DNA of 13,512 nt from Fimbriimonadaceae bacterium (GCA_022842565.1 JALHPH010000014.1:1-13512); one strand, 5' to 3'. Shown: positions 1 through 6,294, numbered from the stretch's first letter. Numbers and translations: made by a program. Notes: generated by a model from the letters alone, not told the origin.

Positions 1-294
1 GTCTTCCTCACCGTCCCCGCGAATACGGTTCTCGCCGCCGGTCAAACGTATAACGATTCGACCAACCTCGAGACCGGTTTTTCGTTCGGAACCACCGAGA
101 GTCTGACCGGGCCCACTAACGGACAAATCCTGAACTACGGCGGCGATGGCACGTTGACGATCACCTCGGCCACGTCGAACCCCGACGGGACCAAGTCGAT
201 AGGCTACACCTTCAATCTCGTCGGAGCGACACAGGGAACAGGCACCTCAGGCACCGGATCGATTGTCGTCGGCCGCGACAATCCTGGACCCTGA
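1..294 (+). CDS. C-terminal part of a secreted Thr/Gly-rich protein (5' end outside window)
   Basis: Frame 1 is open from the first base to a TGA at 292-294, giving 97 residues with no start codon in view. The visible protein is rich in Thr, Gly, Ser and Asn, has almost no Lys, Arg or Cys, and shows alternating polar/hydrophobic stretches such as GTLTITSATS, which is typical of extracytoplasmic beta-rich proteins. The first 14 or so visible residues are hydrophobic and end in LAAG, so they could be the tail of a signal peptide; in that case little of the protein is missing. I do not recognise a family. The coding call rests on composition and the uninterrupted frame. It could also be the end of a longer surface protein. 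Confidence 0.5.
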   Translation, partial: VFLTVPANTVLAAGQTYNDSTNLETGFSFGTTESLTGPTNGQILNYGGDGTLTITSATSNPDGTKSIGYTFNLVGATQGTGTSGTGSIVVGRDNPGP

Positions 295-322
295 TCTTAT
301 TTCAAGGGTCCTGCCGGCGGTG

Positions 323-382
323 ATGACGATGAAGAAGATTGACGTGGCCACCATCGAAGCCGCGCGGCGTGGTGGTGCCTGA
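323..382 (+). CDS. possible 19-residue leader ORF overlapping the AHSA1 gene
   Basis: An ATG at 323 opens a 19-codon reading frame whose TGA overlaps the ATG of the next gene (TGATG at 380-384). The peptide begins MTMKKIDVATIEAARR. It is too short to assign. The overlapping stop/start would allow translational coupling, which would explain why the next gene has no obvious ribosome binding site of its own. It could equally be chance or a remnant of a longer gene. Confidence 0.22.
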   Translation: MTMKKIDVATIEAARRGGA

Positions 383-795
383 TGCTGGTGGTCGAAACCA
401 CCGTTGCCGCCCCGGCCGAGGTCGTGTGGGCGGCCTACACCTCGCCAGATGACATCCGGCAGTGGAACGCGGCCTCGGATGATTGGCACACCACTCGGGC
501 GACGGTGGACCTCCGAGTCGGCGGGGCGTTTTGCTCGCGGATGGAAGCCAAGGACGGCAGTATGGGGTTCGATTTCGAGGGCGTTTATGCGGCTGTAGAA
601 CCCGGGCAACGGCTCGAATACACCTTCGGAGAGCGTAAGGCCGTGGTCGAATTCACCGAAGAAGGCGACCAGACCCATGTCAGAGTAAGCTTCGAGCCGG
701 AAGAAACGCATTCGCTGGAACAGCAACAGTCGGGCTGGCAAGCCATCCTCGATAACTTTAAGCGCCACATCGAGAGCCCTCACAGTGCCGGGTAA
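382..795 (+). CDS. SRPBCC / AHSA1-domain protein (START-like fold)
   Basis: The 137-residue product matches the AHSA1 (activator of Hsp90 ATPase homologue 1-like) branch of the SRPBCC fold along its whole length. It opens with VETTVAAPAEVVW, the usual first strand and helix. The hallmark IRQWNAASDDWHT and the paired GFDFEGVY and LEYTFG strands follow, and the C-terminal helix ends in WQAILDNFKRHIE. The length is normal for the family. These proteins are small cytoplasmic hydrophobic-ligand-binding proteins whose substrates are usually unknown. The start at 382 puts the first beta strand at residue 2, as in relatives. The gene ends 9 bases before the SDR gene, so the two are probably one operon. 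The ligand is not predictable. Confidence 0.88.
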   Translation: MLVVETTVAAPAEVVWAAYTSPDDIRQWNAASDDWHTTRATVDLRVGGAFCSRMEAKDGSMGFDFEGVYAAVEPGQRLEYTFGERKAVVEFTEEGDQTHVRVSFEPEETHSLEQQQSGWQAILDNFKRHIESPHSAG

Positions 796-804
796 AACCG
801 GAGC

Positions 805-1530
805 GTGAAGATTCTGATCACCGGGATGAACGGGACGGTGGCTCCGGTGGTGGCACGGGAGCTGCAGTCCCTGGGGCACGAGGTGGTGGCGTGGGATCGC
901 GCCACAATGCCCAATGACTCCCGTGCCGCTGCTGCAACCGCCATCGATGCGCTGCGGCCCGACGCGATGATGCACTTTGCCATGGGCGCCACGGACTGGG
1001 CCGAGTGGATGGCCCTGGAATGCCTCGATCGCGACCTGCGTTTCCTTCACACCAGTTCAGTAAGTGTCTATGGTGGTACGCAGGTTGGGCCGTTTACGGT
1101 GAACGATCTACCTTTGCCCGATGATGATTACGGGCGATACAAGCTGGAGGGCGAGCAGCGCGTCTTGCGCGCCAACCCCGATGCCGCAGCGTTCCGAATC
1201 GGCTGGCAGATTGGCGATGCTCCGGGAAGTAACAACATGGTTGACTACTTTGACCGCGAAAACCGCGAGCACGGCGCGGTGCTGGCCAGCACGCTCTGGT
1301 TCCCCGGCGCGTCGCTGCTCGTCGACACCGCCGAATGCTTGGTTCGTCACTTCCTGGCGGGTGCGCGCGGTCTTTATCATGTCGATGGCAATCCGGGCCT
1401 GAATCTCTACGAGATCGCTTTGCTGACGAAGACTCGCCTCGGCACGGACTGGGTGATCGAGCCCGTCGAGGGATTCGTGCGGAATCACCGGATGCTCGAC
1501 CCGCGGATAGAGATTCGGGCGTTAGCCTGA
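805..1530 (+). CDS. NAD(P)-dependent epimerase/reductase, extended SDR (RmlD-like)
   Basis: This is a 241-residue extended short-chain dehydrogenase/reductase. The N-terminus MKILITGMNG is the first Rossmann strand with a GxxG dinucleotide loop (Gly7, Gly10). LHTSSVSVYGG carries the active-site Ser region (about residues 82-91), and Tyr109-x3-Lys113 is the catalytic YxxxK. The later PVEGF-like segment near the C-terminus resembles the substrate domain of RmlD/NAD-epimerase proteins. It is shorter than classical 300-residue sugar epimerases, so the substrate domain is reduced. The start is a GTG at 805; no ATG lies near the expected N-terminus. It probably follows the AHSA1 gene on one transcript. 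The substrate is unknown; a nucleotide-sugar or small carbonyl compound is plausible. Confidence 0.85.
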   Translation: MKILITGMNGTVAPVVARELQSLGHEVVAWDRATMPNDSRAAAATAIDALRPDAMMHFAMGATDWAEWMALECLDRDLRFLHTSSVSVYGGTQVGPFTVNDLPLPDDDYGRYKLEGEQRVLRANPDAAAFRIGWQIGDAPGSNNMVDYFDRENREHGAVLASTLWFPGASLLVDTAECLVRHFLAGARGLYHVDGNPGLNLYEIALLTKTRLGTDWVIEPVEGFVRNHRMLDPRIEIRALA

Positions 1531-1544
1531 ATCCAAGGCCGAGC

Positions 1545-1997
1545 TTATTGCTTTTTCGGGCGGCGTTTCGGGCCTTCCATGACTCGGATGATCGTCCTGG
1601 GTTCGACGGCTTCGCGACCCACTGCGGCCAGGGCCACCGCTTGCTCGATCAGCCCAATCAAGTAGGGATCGCTGAGATCCTCGACCTGGATCAGCCGTAT
1701 ATGTCGAATTCGCGCCCCAGAACCTTGCAATCGCCCCTCGGGATCATCTAGCGAGGCCCCTTGCGAAAAACCGATGTTCACATATTTGGTGTAAACCGGC
1801 AGGTGGATGAAATGGTCGGCGTTCTTTTCCGTAAAGCCGTATGCGACGCCCACCGCATTAGTCGCATCCCATACGGTTTCGATGCAATCCGGAAGCAACT
1901 TGATGAGCCGCTCGCGTAGCGAGCGCGCCAGATCCTGGGTCGCGGCCGGATACGGCTCCAAGAACTCAACGTATTCAGGGGGTTCGGGCAAATTCAT
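1545..1997 (-). CDS. DUF1801 (YdhG-like) protein
   Basis: The 150-residue minus-strand product matches the DUF1801 fold. A helical N-terminus (YVEFLEPYPAATQDLARSLR) is followed by a strand-rich core including CIETVWDATNAVGVAYGF, HFIHLPVYTKYVNIGF and the ASLDDPEGRLQGSGARIRHI stretch. The last motif (leftover 'G-G-R/K-x-R-h-I') is the best conserved part of the family. The C-terminus is basic (PKRRPKKQ). Its function is not established; relatives are small cytoplasmic proteins. The gene converges on the SDR gene with only 14 bases between stop codons. The start at 1997 gives the normal N-terminus. No clear Shine-Dalgarno precedes it. Confidence 0.8.
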   Translation of the reverse strand: MNLPEPPEYVEFLEPYPAATQDLARSLRERLIKLLPDCIETVWDATNAVGVAYGFTEKNADHFIHLPVYTKYVNIGFSQGASLDDPEGRLQGSGARIRHIRLIQVEDLSDPYLIGLIEQAVALAAVGREAVEPRTIIRVMEGPKRRPKKQ

Positions 1998-2106
1998 TGC
2001 AATCCACGCTCAGAGTCCAGCCTACCGCGCACTTAGTTGCCCCGTGATTCGAGGCCCCAAGTATCAGCAATCTGGACAATACATTTAGGGGCAACCCAAG
2101 ACCGGA

Positions 2107-2112
2107 TAGACT
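2107..2112 (+). promoter_or_regulatory. TANNNT box 6 nt before the GH13 start (possible leaderless promoter)
   Basis: TAGACT ends exactly 6 bases before the ATG at 2119. A -10 element here would place transcription initiation at or next to the start codon. No Shine-Dalgarno is present. The -35 region is weak. The same geometry is seen before the VOC and DinB genes. Confidence 0.35.
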
Positions 2113-2118
2113 CCCAGC

Positions 2119-3312
2119 ATGCTCGCTGCGATCCTCGCGTTCCAGGCTGCCCAACCCATCGACGTCACCGCCGAGGTGATCTACCAAGTCAACCTGCGCG
2201 CAATTGGGCCAACGCACGACTTCAAAGCCCTGAAAGCCAGGCTCCCGGCGATCAAATCGCTCGGCGCGACCACCCTCTGGCTCATGCCGATCCACCCCGT
2301 GGGCAAACTGCGCTCGGTGGGCGACTTGGGCTCTCCGTACGCCGTGCGCGATTACAGGGCGGTCAACCCCGAATTCGGCACGCTGCAGGACTTTGGCGAG
2401 CTGCTGAAATCGGCGCGCGAACACAAGCTGAAAGTCATCATCGATTGGGTCGCCAACCACACAGCATGGGACCACGATTGGATCCGCAGCCGGCCCGATT
2501 GGTACGTGAAGGATGCGAAAGGCAACATCATCATTCCGCCCGGAACCAACTGGCAAGATGTAGCCGAGCTGAACTTCGAGAAGCCAGAACTGCGAAGAGC
2601 GATGCAAGACGCGATGGCGGATTGGGTCCGATTCGGCGTCGATGGGTTTCGGTGCGACTATGCGGACGGTGTGCCGACCGATTTCTGGAAGTCCAGCCTC
2701 GCCAGTGTGCGTAAGACCACTCAAAAGCCGTTGATGATGCTGGCCGAGGGTGCCGGAGCAGGGCTGCCCGCCAGCGGCTTTGACCTCTTCTACGACTGGG
2801 AATCCTTCGCCGCTCTGCAACGAGTTGCCAAGGGGGCGACCACCGCTCCCGAGGCCCTTCGCATCATCCGACGCGGCCAAAACCCAGGTCTGCGGTTCAT
2901 CACCAATCACGATGAATTCGCCTGGAACGGGACGCCGATCGAGATGTTCGGATCGGATGAGGCCGCGATGGCTTCGTTTGCGGCGCTGGCACTCAGCCCG
3001 GGCGGCACCCCGCTGGTCTACTGCGGCCAAGAAGCCCCGAGCACCGCGCGGATTCCGTTTTTCACGCGGTCGACCATCGCCTTTGATCAGGGGGCTCCGC
3101 AGCAAGCTCAAATTCGGCAGATTCTTACCGCACGGCGCGTTCTTCCTCAGCGCGGAACGGTCACCGACCTCAGCCAAGGCCGGTTGCTTCATCTGCGCGT
3201 AGCAGAAGGGGCCGCCAACTGGCAGGTCGCCGTCAACCTTTGCCCCGAACCGATAGCTGTGCCCGGTGGCCCGGTCCTCGCGCCCTGGAAGTGGCTTGTC
3301 CGAAAGCTCTAA
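2119..3312 (+). CDS. GH13 alpha-amylase family glycoside hydrolase
   Basis: The 397-residue protein has all four conserved regions of the GH13 clan. Region I is VIIDWVANHT with Asp109 and Asn113-His114. Region II is GFRCD, with nucleophile Asp180. Region III is MLAEG, with acid/base Glu210. Region IV is FITNHDE, with His264-Asp265. The full catalytic triad is therefore present and an alpha-glucan or alpha-glucoside hydrolase or transferase is expected. The protein is short: domain B is small and only about 55 residues follow the barrel. The N-terminus MLAAILAFQAAQP is hydrophobic but has no positive charge, so export is uncertain. An in-frame TAG 12 bases upstream fixes the start at or after 2119. 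There is no sugar transporter or other carbohydrate gene nearby, and the exact specificity cannot be read. Confidence 0.93.
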   Translation: MLAAILAFQAAQPIDVTAEVIYQVNLRAIGPTHDFKALKARLPAIKSLGATTLWLMPIHPVGKLRSVGDLGSPYAVRDYRAVNPEFGTLQDFGELLKSAREHKLKVIIDWVANHTAWDHDWIRSRPDWYVKDAKGNIIIPPGTNWQDVAELNFEKPELRRAMQDAMADWVRFGVDGFRCDYADGVPTDFWKSSLASVRKTTQKPLMMLAEGAGAGLPASGFDLFYDWESFAALQRVAKGATTAPEALRIIRRGQNPGLRFITNHDEFAWNGTPIEMFGSDEAAMASFAALALSPGGTPLVYCGQEAPSTARIPFFTRSTIAFDQGAPQQAQIRQILTARRVLPQRGTVTDLSQGRLLHLRVAEGAANWQVAVNLCPEPIAVPGGPVLAPWKWLVRKL

Positions 3313-3338
3313 CATCCGGCACCACCAGGCTCGGCTGA

Positions 3339-3354
3339 CATGCGCCAGCGCATG
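3339..3354. terminator. hairpin in convergent gap between GH13 and VOC genes
   Basis: CATGCGC and GCGCATG form a perfect inverted repeat separated by two bases (usable stem about 6 bp). It lies in the 62-base gap between two convergent stop codons. No strong T-run follows in either direction, so a factor-independent terminator is only a possibility. Confidence 0.3.
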
Positions 3355-3374
3355 AAGACAATTTGCCAAGATTT

Positions 3375-3746
3375 TTACAAATACTTGGCGATACTGAACG
3401 TGTTTCCTTCGCAATCCTTCACTCGAGCAATGTCACAAATGGTGGGAATGGTGACCTTCGGCATCGTGACCAAACCGCCGTTAGCGACAATCAGCGCGAC
3501 CACACGGTCGACGTCATCCACAGCGATAGAGCACTCAAAATTGCCGATAATGGTTGGGAAAGGTTCCTCTTGCCGCTTCTGCAAGGCAGCGTGAAGATTG
3601 CCAACTTGTGTCATGTAAAACCCTGGGGGACCCCATGGGTCGAATTTCCACCCAAAGACAGCTTCATAGAACGCGAGTGCTCGGTCGCAGTCCTCAACAT
3701 TGATGGCGAAATGGGAGAGAGTGTTTGGCGGGTGTTGGCTCGACAT
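3375..3746 (-). CDS. VOC (glyoxalase/bleomycin-resistance fold) family protein
   Basis: Counted from the ATG at 3746 the product has 123 residues, the usual size of a single-domain VOC protein. LSHFAINVEDCDRALAFYE is the first beta-alpha unit, FGWKF follows, and the second half begins at NFECSIAVDDVD and ends CEGNTFSIAKYL. Candidate metal ligands are His12, Glu71 and Glu113. An in-frame ATG at 3809 would add 21 residues outside the fold and overlap the divergent AraC gene. The 3746 start is better, and it sits 6 bases after a perfect TATAAT. The gene is divergent from the AraC regulator, which may control it. VOC proteins include lyases, dioxygenases and binding proteins; the substrate is unknown. 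Confidence 0.85.
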   Translation of the reverse strand: MSSQHPPNTLSHFAINVEDCDRALAFYEAVFGWKFDPWGPPGFYMTQVGNLHAALQKRQEEPFPTIIGNFECSIAVDDVDRVVALIVANGGLVTMPKVTIPTICDIARVKDCEGNTFSIAKYL

Positions 3747-3752
3747 GAGCCC

Positions 3753-3758
3753 ATTATA
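3753..3758 (-). promoter_or_regulatory. perfect TATAAT 6 nt before VOC start
   Basis: On the minus strand a consensus TATAAT ends 6 bases before the ATG at 3746. This predicts a leaderless or near-leaderless transcript. There is no good -35 hexamer at 17 bp. The position also explains why the 3809 start is unlikely. Confidence 0.5.
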
Positions 3759-3796
3759 AGGGAGCAAAGCACTGACGTGATAGGTTAAGATTGCCA

Positions 3797-3802
3797 TATA
3801 AT
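3797..3802 (+). promoter_or_regulatory. TATAAT overlapping the annotated AraC start codon
   Basis: TATAAT at 3797-3802 overlaps the ATG at 3801. If it is the real -10 element, the transcript starts around 3809 and the ATG is untranslated. Translation would then begin at a later codon such as the GTG at 3840, just before the cupin strand. Alternatively TAAGAT at 3786-3791 is the -10 box, 9 bases before the ATG. Confidence 0.3.
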
Positions 3803-4532
3803 GTCGCAATCACGACACTCTTCTGCCGCGGAAATCCTCGTGCGGTTCTGGTCGCTCGACCACCATCGCGCTGAAGAGATCCTTTGGCCAACTAGTGATT
3901 GGGACAAGCTAGTCTTCGCAGTAGAAGGAACGATCCATGTGGAAACCGCGCGAAAACTGCACGTCTTGCCGCCGAATCGTGCCCTTTGGGTCCCGGCCGA
4001 CGATCCGCATCCGGCGCGCACTTTGGGAAAGGCAAAGGTCCGCACTCTGTATTTCGCACCTCAGTTGCGCCTTCAGCCAGAAAGGCATGTGATGGACGTG
4101 AGGCAGTTGTTTCGAGAGCTCATTGCGGAGTCATGCCGCTTGGGTCCATTGCGCGCAGATTGCGTTCGTGGCAACGCGCTCCTCACTCTGTTATTGGAAG
4201 AGCTGAAGACGGCCGGCACTGCCCAGACGAGCATTGCCATTCCGCAGTCACCTTGGCTGCATCAGTGGGCCATGAAATTTCTGAAGAATCCACGGTGCGA
4301 ATGGCCAGCAGGAGTCTCGCGCCGCACGATTGAGCGCCGAATCCTTAAGGAAACAGGTTTAACTCTGGGTCAATGGCGCCAACAGGCTCGTGCACTCGTC
4401 GGCCTACAAGTCCTTTCAAGCGGAGCCACGGTGTTAGAAGCAGCCATGGAAGCTGGGTTCGAAACATCGAGTGGATTCATTCAGTCGTTTCGCAAGCAAT
4501 TCGGCACTACGCCTGGCCGAATGCTTCATTAG
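3801..4532 (+). CDS. AraC-family transcriptional regulator (cupin + AraC HTH)
   Basis: The 243-residue protein has the classical cupin-type AraC layout. A sensor cupin occupies about residues 15-100 (LVFAVEGTIHVET, then PPNRALWVPADDPH, the conserved cupin turn). A linker follows, then the two-helix-turn-helix DNA-binding domain from about residue 155 to the end. The C-terminal signature ETSSGFIQSFRKQFGTTPGR is the second HTH with its conserved Phe-x-x-FG-x-x-P pattern. It binds DNA in the cytoplasm. The divergent VOC gene, with 54 bases between starts, is the obvious target. The gene ends in TAG, 6 bases from the convergent DinB stop. The start codon is uncertain because a TATAAT box overlaps it. 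Confidence 0.9.
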   Translation: MSQSRHSSAAEILVRFWSLDHHRAEEILWPTSDWDKLVFAVEGTIHVETARKLHVLPPNRALWVPADDPHPARTLGKAKVRTLYFAPQLRLQPERHVMDVRQLFRELIAESCRLGPLRADCVRGNALLTLLLEELKTAGTAQTSIAIPQSPWLHQWAMKFLKNPRCEWPAGVSRRTIERRILKETGLTLGQWRQQARALVGLQVLSSGATVLEAAMEAGFETSSGFIQSFRKQFGTTPGRMLH

Positions 4533-4538
4533 TCCCTA

Positions 4539-5003
4539 CTAATTATCCGCGGTTACGTGATCCATCAGGTGACGAACTGAATACATTTGCCCCGTGTGAT
4601 AAGCGATATGAAACGCCATGTATTGGAGCGTATAACCCCAGGTCCAATCGGTCCGAAACGGGCTCTTGGATTCTAAATCCGGCCTTTCCTCAAGAAATTT
4701 CGCCTTGCACGCCTCGTGCACCCGTTTCACTTCAGCATAGAGCGCTTCGGCCCCAAGCGGAGACGACATGCTGGCACTAATCGCGTACGGATAGTATCGC
4801 AGCTCCTTCTGAACGAGAATGCAATCAAATTTGCCGAGACACGAATCGACTTCGCCATAAGCGATATGGGCAGCCAACTCGCCAATGCTCAAAAGCCGCG
4901 GATGCGGACGCACCCAAACATCCTCGTCGCGCAAGCCGGAAAACGCTTCGCTCAGCTCCCAAATCGCCGAATCGACTGGCGCCATGGCCTCTTCATGGGT
5001 CAT
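4539..5003 (-). CDS. DinB-family metal-binding four-helix protein
   Basis: The 154-residue product fits the DinB/DUF664 four-helix bundle. SIGELAAHIAYGE supplies His46, and the later AFHIAYHTGQMYSVRHLM supplies His132 and His136, the HxxxH pair. Together these three His residues form the family's usual metal site. Length is typical. DinB-fold proteins include thiol (bacillithiol, mycothiol) transferases and hydrolases as well as many uncharacterised damage-inducible proteins; nothing here chooses among them. The start at 5003 gives the usual N-terminal helix and lies 6 bases after TAGGAT. The stop codon is TAG. It converges with AraC and lies downstream of a strong terminator hairpin, so it is probably transcribed alone. 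Confidence 0.85.
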   Translation of the reverse strand: MTHEEAMAPVDSAIWELSEAFSGLRDEDVWVRPHPRLLSIGELAAHIAYGEVDSCLGKFDCILVQKELRYYPYAISASMSSPLGAEALYAEVKRVHEACKAKFLEERPDLESKSPFRTDWTWGYTLQYMAFHIAYHTGQMYSVRHLMDHVTADN

Positions 5004-5009
5004 ACGATA

Positions 5010-5015
5010 ATCCTA
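5010..5015 (-). promoter_or_regulatory. TANNNT box 6 nt before DinB start
   Basis: On the minus strand TAGGAT ends exactly 6 bases before the ATG at 5003, with no Shine-Dalgarno between. The spacing is identical to that before the GH13 and VOC genes. No convincing -35 hexamer is visible. Confidence 0.35.
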
Positions 5016-5031
5016 CCCACACGCAAAAGAA

Positions 5032-5065
5032 GCAGTGGCACAATGCGTTAACATTGTGCCACTGC
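5032..5065 (-). terminator. perfect 14-bp hairpin terminator
   Basis: Arms at 5032-5045 and 5052-5065 are perfectly complementary over 14 bp with a 6-base loop. Read on the minus strand the stem is followed by a T-rich run (TTCTTTT). It lies 16 bases after the stop of the 37-residue ORF and upstream of the DinB gene, so it most likely ends the C2-like/small-protein transcript. Confidence 0.7.
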
Positions 5066-5081
5066 GTTTAGAAGTCGCCGC

Positions 5082-5195
5082 TTAGTCCCAGCGACGACGC
5101 GCCTGAACCGCACTGTAAATCTTGATCACTGCACTGAGAATCGAGATGATCGTACCAATGAGAGTGATAAACCTCATGATCTTGTTTGTTCGCAT
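5082..5195 (-). CDS. 37-residue single-transmembrane small protein
   Basis: A small frame starts at ATG 5195 and stops at TAA 5082-5084. The peptide has a basic N-terminus (MRTNKIMR), one hydrophobic segment at about residues 9-30 (FITLIGTIISILSAV core) and a basic end (RRRWD), as expected of an inner-membrane small protein. It lies 18 bases downstream of the C2-like gene on the same strand and directly before a strong terminator, which supports a two-gene transcript. The ribosome binding site is weak (GGTGAG, 6 bases before the ATG). I do not recognise a family. It could act on or beside the secreted C2-like protein, but that is inference from position only. It is too short for default gene finders. 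Confidence 0.55.
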   Translation of the reverse strand: MRTNKIMRFITLIGTIISILSAVIKIYSAVQARRRWD

Positions 5196-5213
5196 AGGAG
5201 GCTCACCGCAGAA

Positions 5214-5696
5214 TTACTTAACGATGCAGAATTCGATCTCTGCTTTATCGCTATCTCCACGGCCGCGCGAAACAATCGGTTTGCCGAAAACGCCGCGTAC
5301 ATCACCGGAGATTCGACCCGTGTACCGATCGTAGGTGAACCGGAGATTCTTTTGATCATGGCGGGGCGAAATGTCGATGTGGTCATCCTTGCGCTCTAGT
5401 CCACCATCATCATCCCAGATCGAGAGTGTAATTCTGTTGAAACGCTTGGTCGTATCGAGCGGGAACTTCCAGTTGGGCATACCATCATCCTGTGACATCA
5501 CCTTTGTCTTATATCTGCGCCCATTGATGGTCACGGAAGCAAAGAAGTCGGCGCGATCAGGATTCAATGCGTCCATTTTATCCACGTTGTCGATCTGGGC
5601 AACATGGTTGATCTTGAGCATGGGCACCGTATTGGGTGGGGCGGCAACCAAGCCTGCCGAAAGCAACGACGACGCTGCAATCAATGTAGTAATCAT
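5214..5696 (-). CDS. secreted C2-domain-like protein
   Basis: From the ATG at 5696 the protein has 160 residues. Residues 1-19 form a signal peptide (MITTLIAASSLLSAG, then an Ala-rich cleavage region) without a strong positive N-terminus. The body reads like a C2 beta-sandwich: DFFASVTINGRRYKTKV, then NWKFPLDTT, ITLSIWDDDGG and DDHIDISP. Acidic residues sit where C2 domains bind calcium (Asp47, Asp50, Asp95-97, Asp104-105). An upstream in-frame start at 5819 would add 41 basic residues ahead of the signal peptide and is rejected. It leads a probable operon with the 37-residue membrane protein and is divergent from the BON lipoprotein. An ECF-type promoter match precedes it. The C2 assignment is by strand pattern only and could be another beta-sandwich. 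Confidence 0.6.
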   Translation of the reverse strand: MITTLIAASSLLSAGLVAAPPNTVPMLKINHVAQIDNVDKMDALNPDRADFFASVTINGRRYKTKVMSQDDGMPNWKFPLDTTKRFNRITLSIWDDDGGLERKDDHIDISPRHDQKNLRFTYDRYTGRISGDVRGVFGKPIVSRGRGDSDKAEIEFCIVK

Positions 5697-5705
5697 ACAG
5701 ATAGA

Positions 5706-5731
5706 TATACGACACCAATCCGGACTGTTCC
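5706..5731 (-). promoter_or_regulatory. ECF-sigma-like promoter before the C2-like gene
   Basis: On the minus strand GGAAC (5731-5727) and CGTATA (5711-5706) are 15 bases apart, the layout of many extracytoplasmic-function sigma promoters. The -10 part ends 9 bases before the ATG at 5696. This would put the gene under an envelope-stress sigma factor; which one is unknown. Confidence 0.4.
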
Positions 5732-5855
5732 CGACTCTTACTGCATTCTTACGGCATGACCGAACTTTCCTACGAACTAATTTAATTTTATAACTTTCCG
5801 ATGTTCCGCGCCCCGTCATCTATACCACCTTCTCGACGAATAGGCGCATTAAGAT

Positions 5856-5861
5856 AAGAGG
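5856..5861 (+). promoter_or_regulatory. ribosome binding site of BON lipoprotein gene
   Basis: AAGAGG ends 7 bases before the ATG at 5869, a good Shine-Dalgarno position that fixes this start. Confidence 0.6.
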
Positions 5862-5868
5862 TTCGATT

Positions 5869-6294
5869 ATGAATTACAAAATACTCATTGCAGTTTTCGC
5901 GCTGTCAAGCATCAGCTTGATGGGATGCAATGACACCGCTGCCGGCATGGCAGAAGATACGAAAGAAAATACCGCCGCTGCGGCAGGGGCTACGGAAGAA
6001 GCCGCTGACAACGTGGCTAAGACTGCCGAAAACATGGCCGAAGACGTGGGAGAAGCCGCAGCAGATGCCGCCGCAACCACCCTTACGGCTCGCATCAAAG
6101 CGGCACTCATCGCCAATCCGATCACCAATGACCCGGACGTAACCATAAATGTTGAGGCCGATAAAGACACGGTGAGACTTGAAGGAATGACAGTGACCCA
6201 AGGCCAAAAGGACGAAGCCGGTCAAATCGCAAAGGAAATCCTTAAGGAAGTCTCAGCAACCCAAGCGTTCTCGAATGAACTTAAGGTGAGGTGA
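5869..6294 (+). CDS. BON-domain lipoprotein with Ala-rich linker
   Basis: The 141-residue protein starts with a lipoprotein signal peptide ending in the lipobox LMGC (Cys20). Residues 22-72 are low-complexity Ala/Glu/Thr/Asp with repeated amphipathic helix units (EEAADNVAKTAENMAEDVGE), similar in style to LEA-type helices. Residues 72-141 form a BON domain: a helix (TARIKAALIAN), ITNDPDVTINVEADKDTVRL as strand pair, EG, then the second helix and ELKVR strand. BON proteins bind membranes or phospholipids and are often induced by osmotic stress (compare OsmY). The domain order suggests a periplasmic lipid-anchored protein. A Shine-Dalgarno at 5856-5861 supports the start. The stop overlaps the next gene by one base (TGATG). 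Confidence 0.88.
   Translation: MNYKILIAVFALSSISLMGCNDTAAGMAEDTKENTAAAAGATEEAADNVAKTAENMAEDVGEAAADAAATTLTARIKAALIANPITNDPDVTINVEADKDTVRLEGMTVTQGQKDEAGQIAKEILKEVSATQAFSNELKVR

Noticed and set aside
247..1050. 267-codon open frame on the minus strand
   Set aside because: It is antisense to the AHSA1 gene and the start of the SDR gene, both recognisable families. The translation is Arg/His/Pro-rich shadow sequence.
1975..3414. 479-codon open frame on the minus strand
   Set aside because: It lies antisense to the GH13 gene, whose four catalytic motifs are all clear. The minus-strand translation has no family features and is a codon-bias shadow of the high-GC gene.
3375..3809. ATG at 3809 as start of the VOC gene
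   Set aside because: It adds 21 residues before the fold, overlaps the divergent AraC start and lies upstream of the TATAAT that best explains transcription.
5196..5201. AGGAGG on the plus strand
   Set aside because: No plus-strand gene starts at a suitable distance. It lies next to the start of a minus-strand small gene, where it reads CCTCCT.
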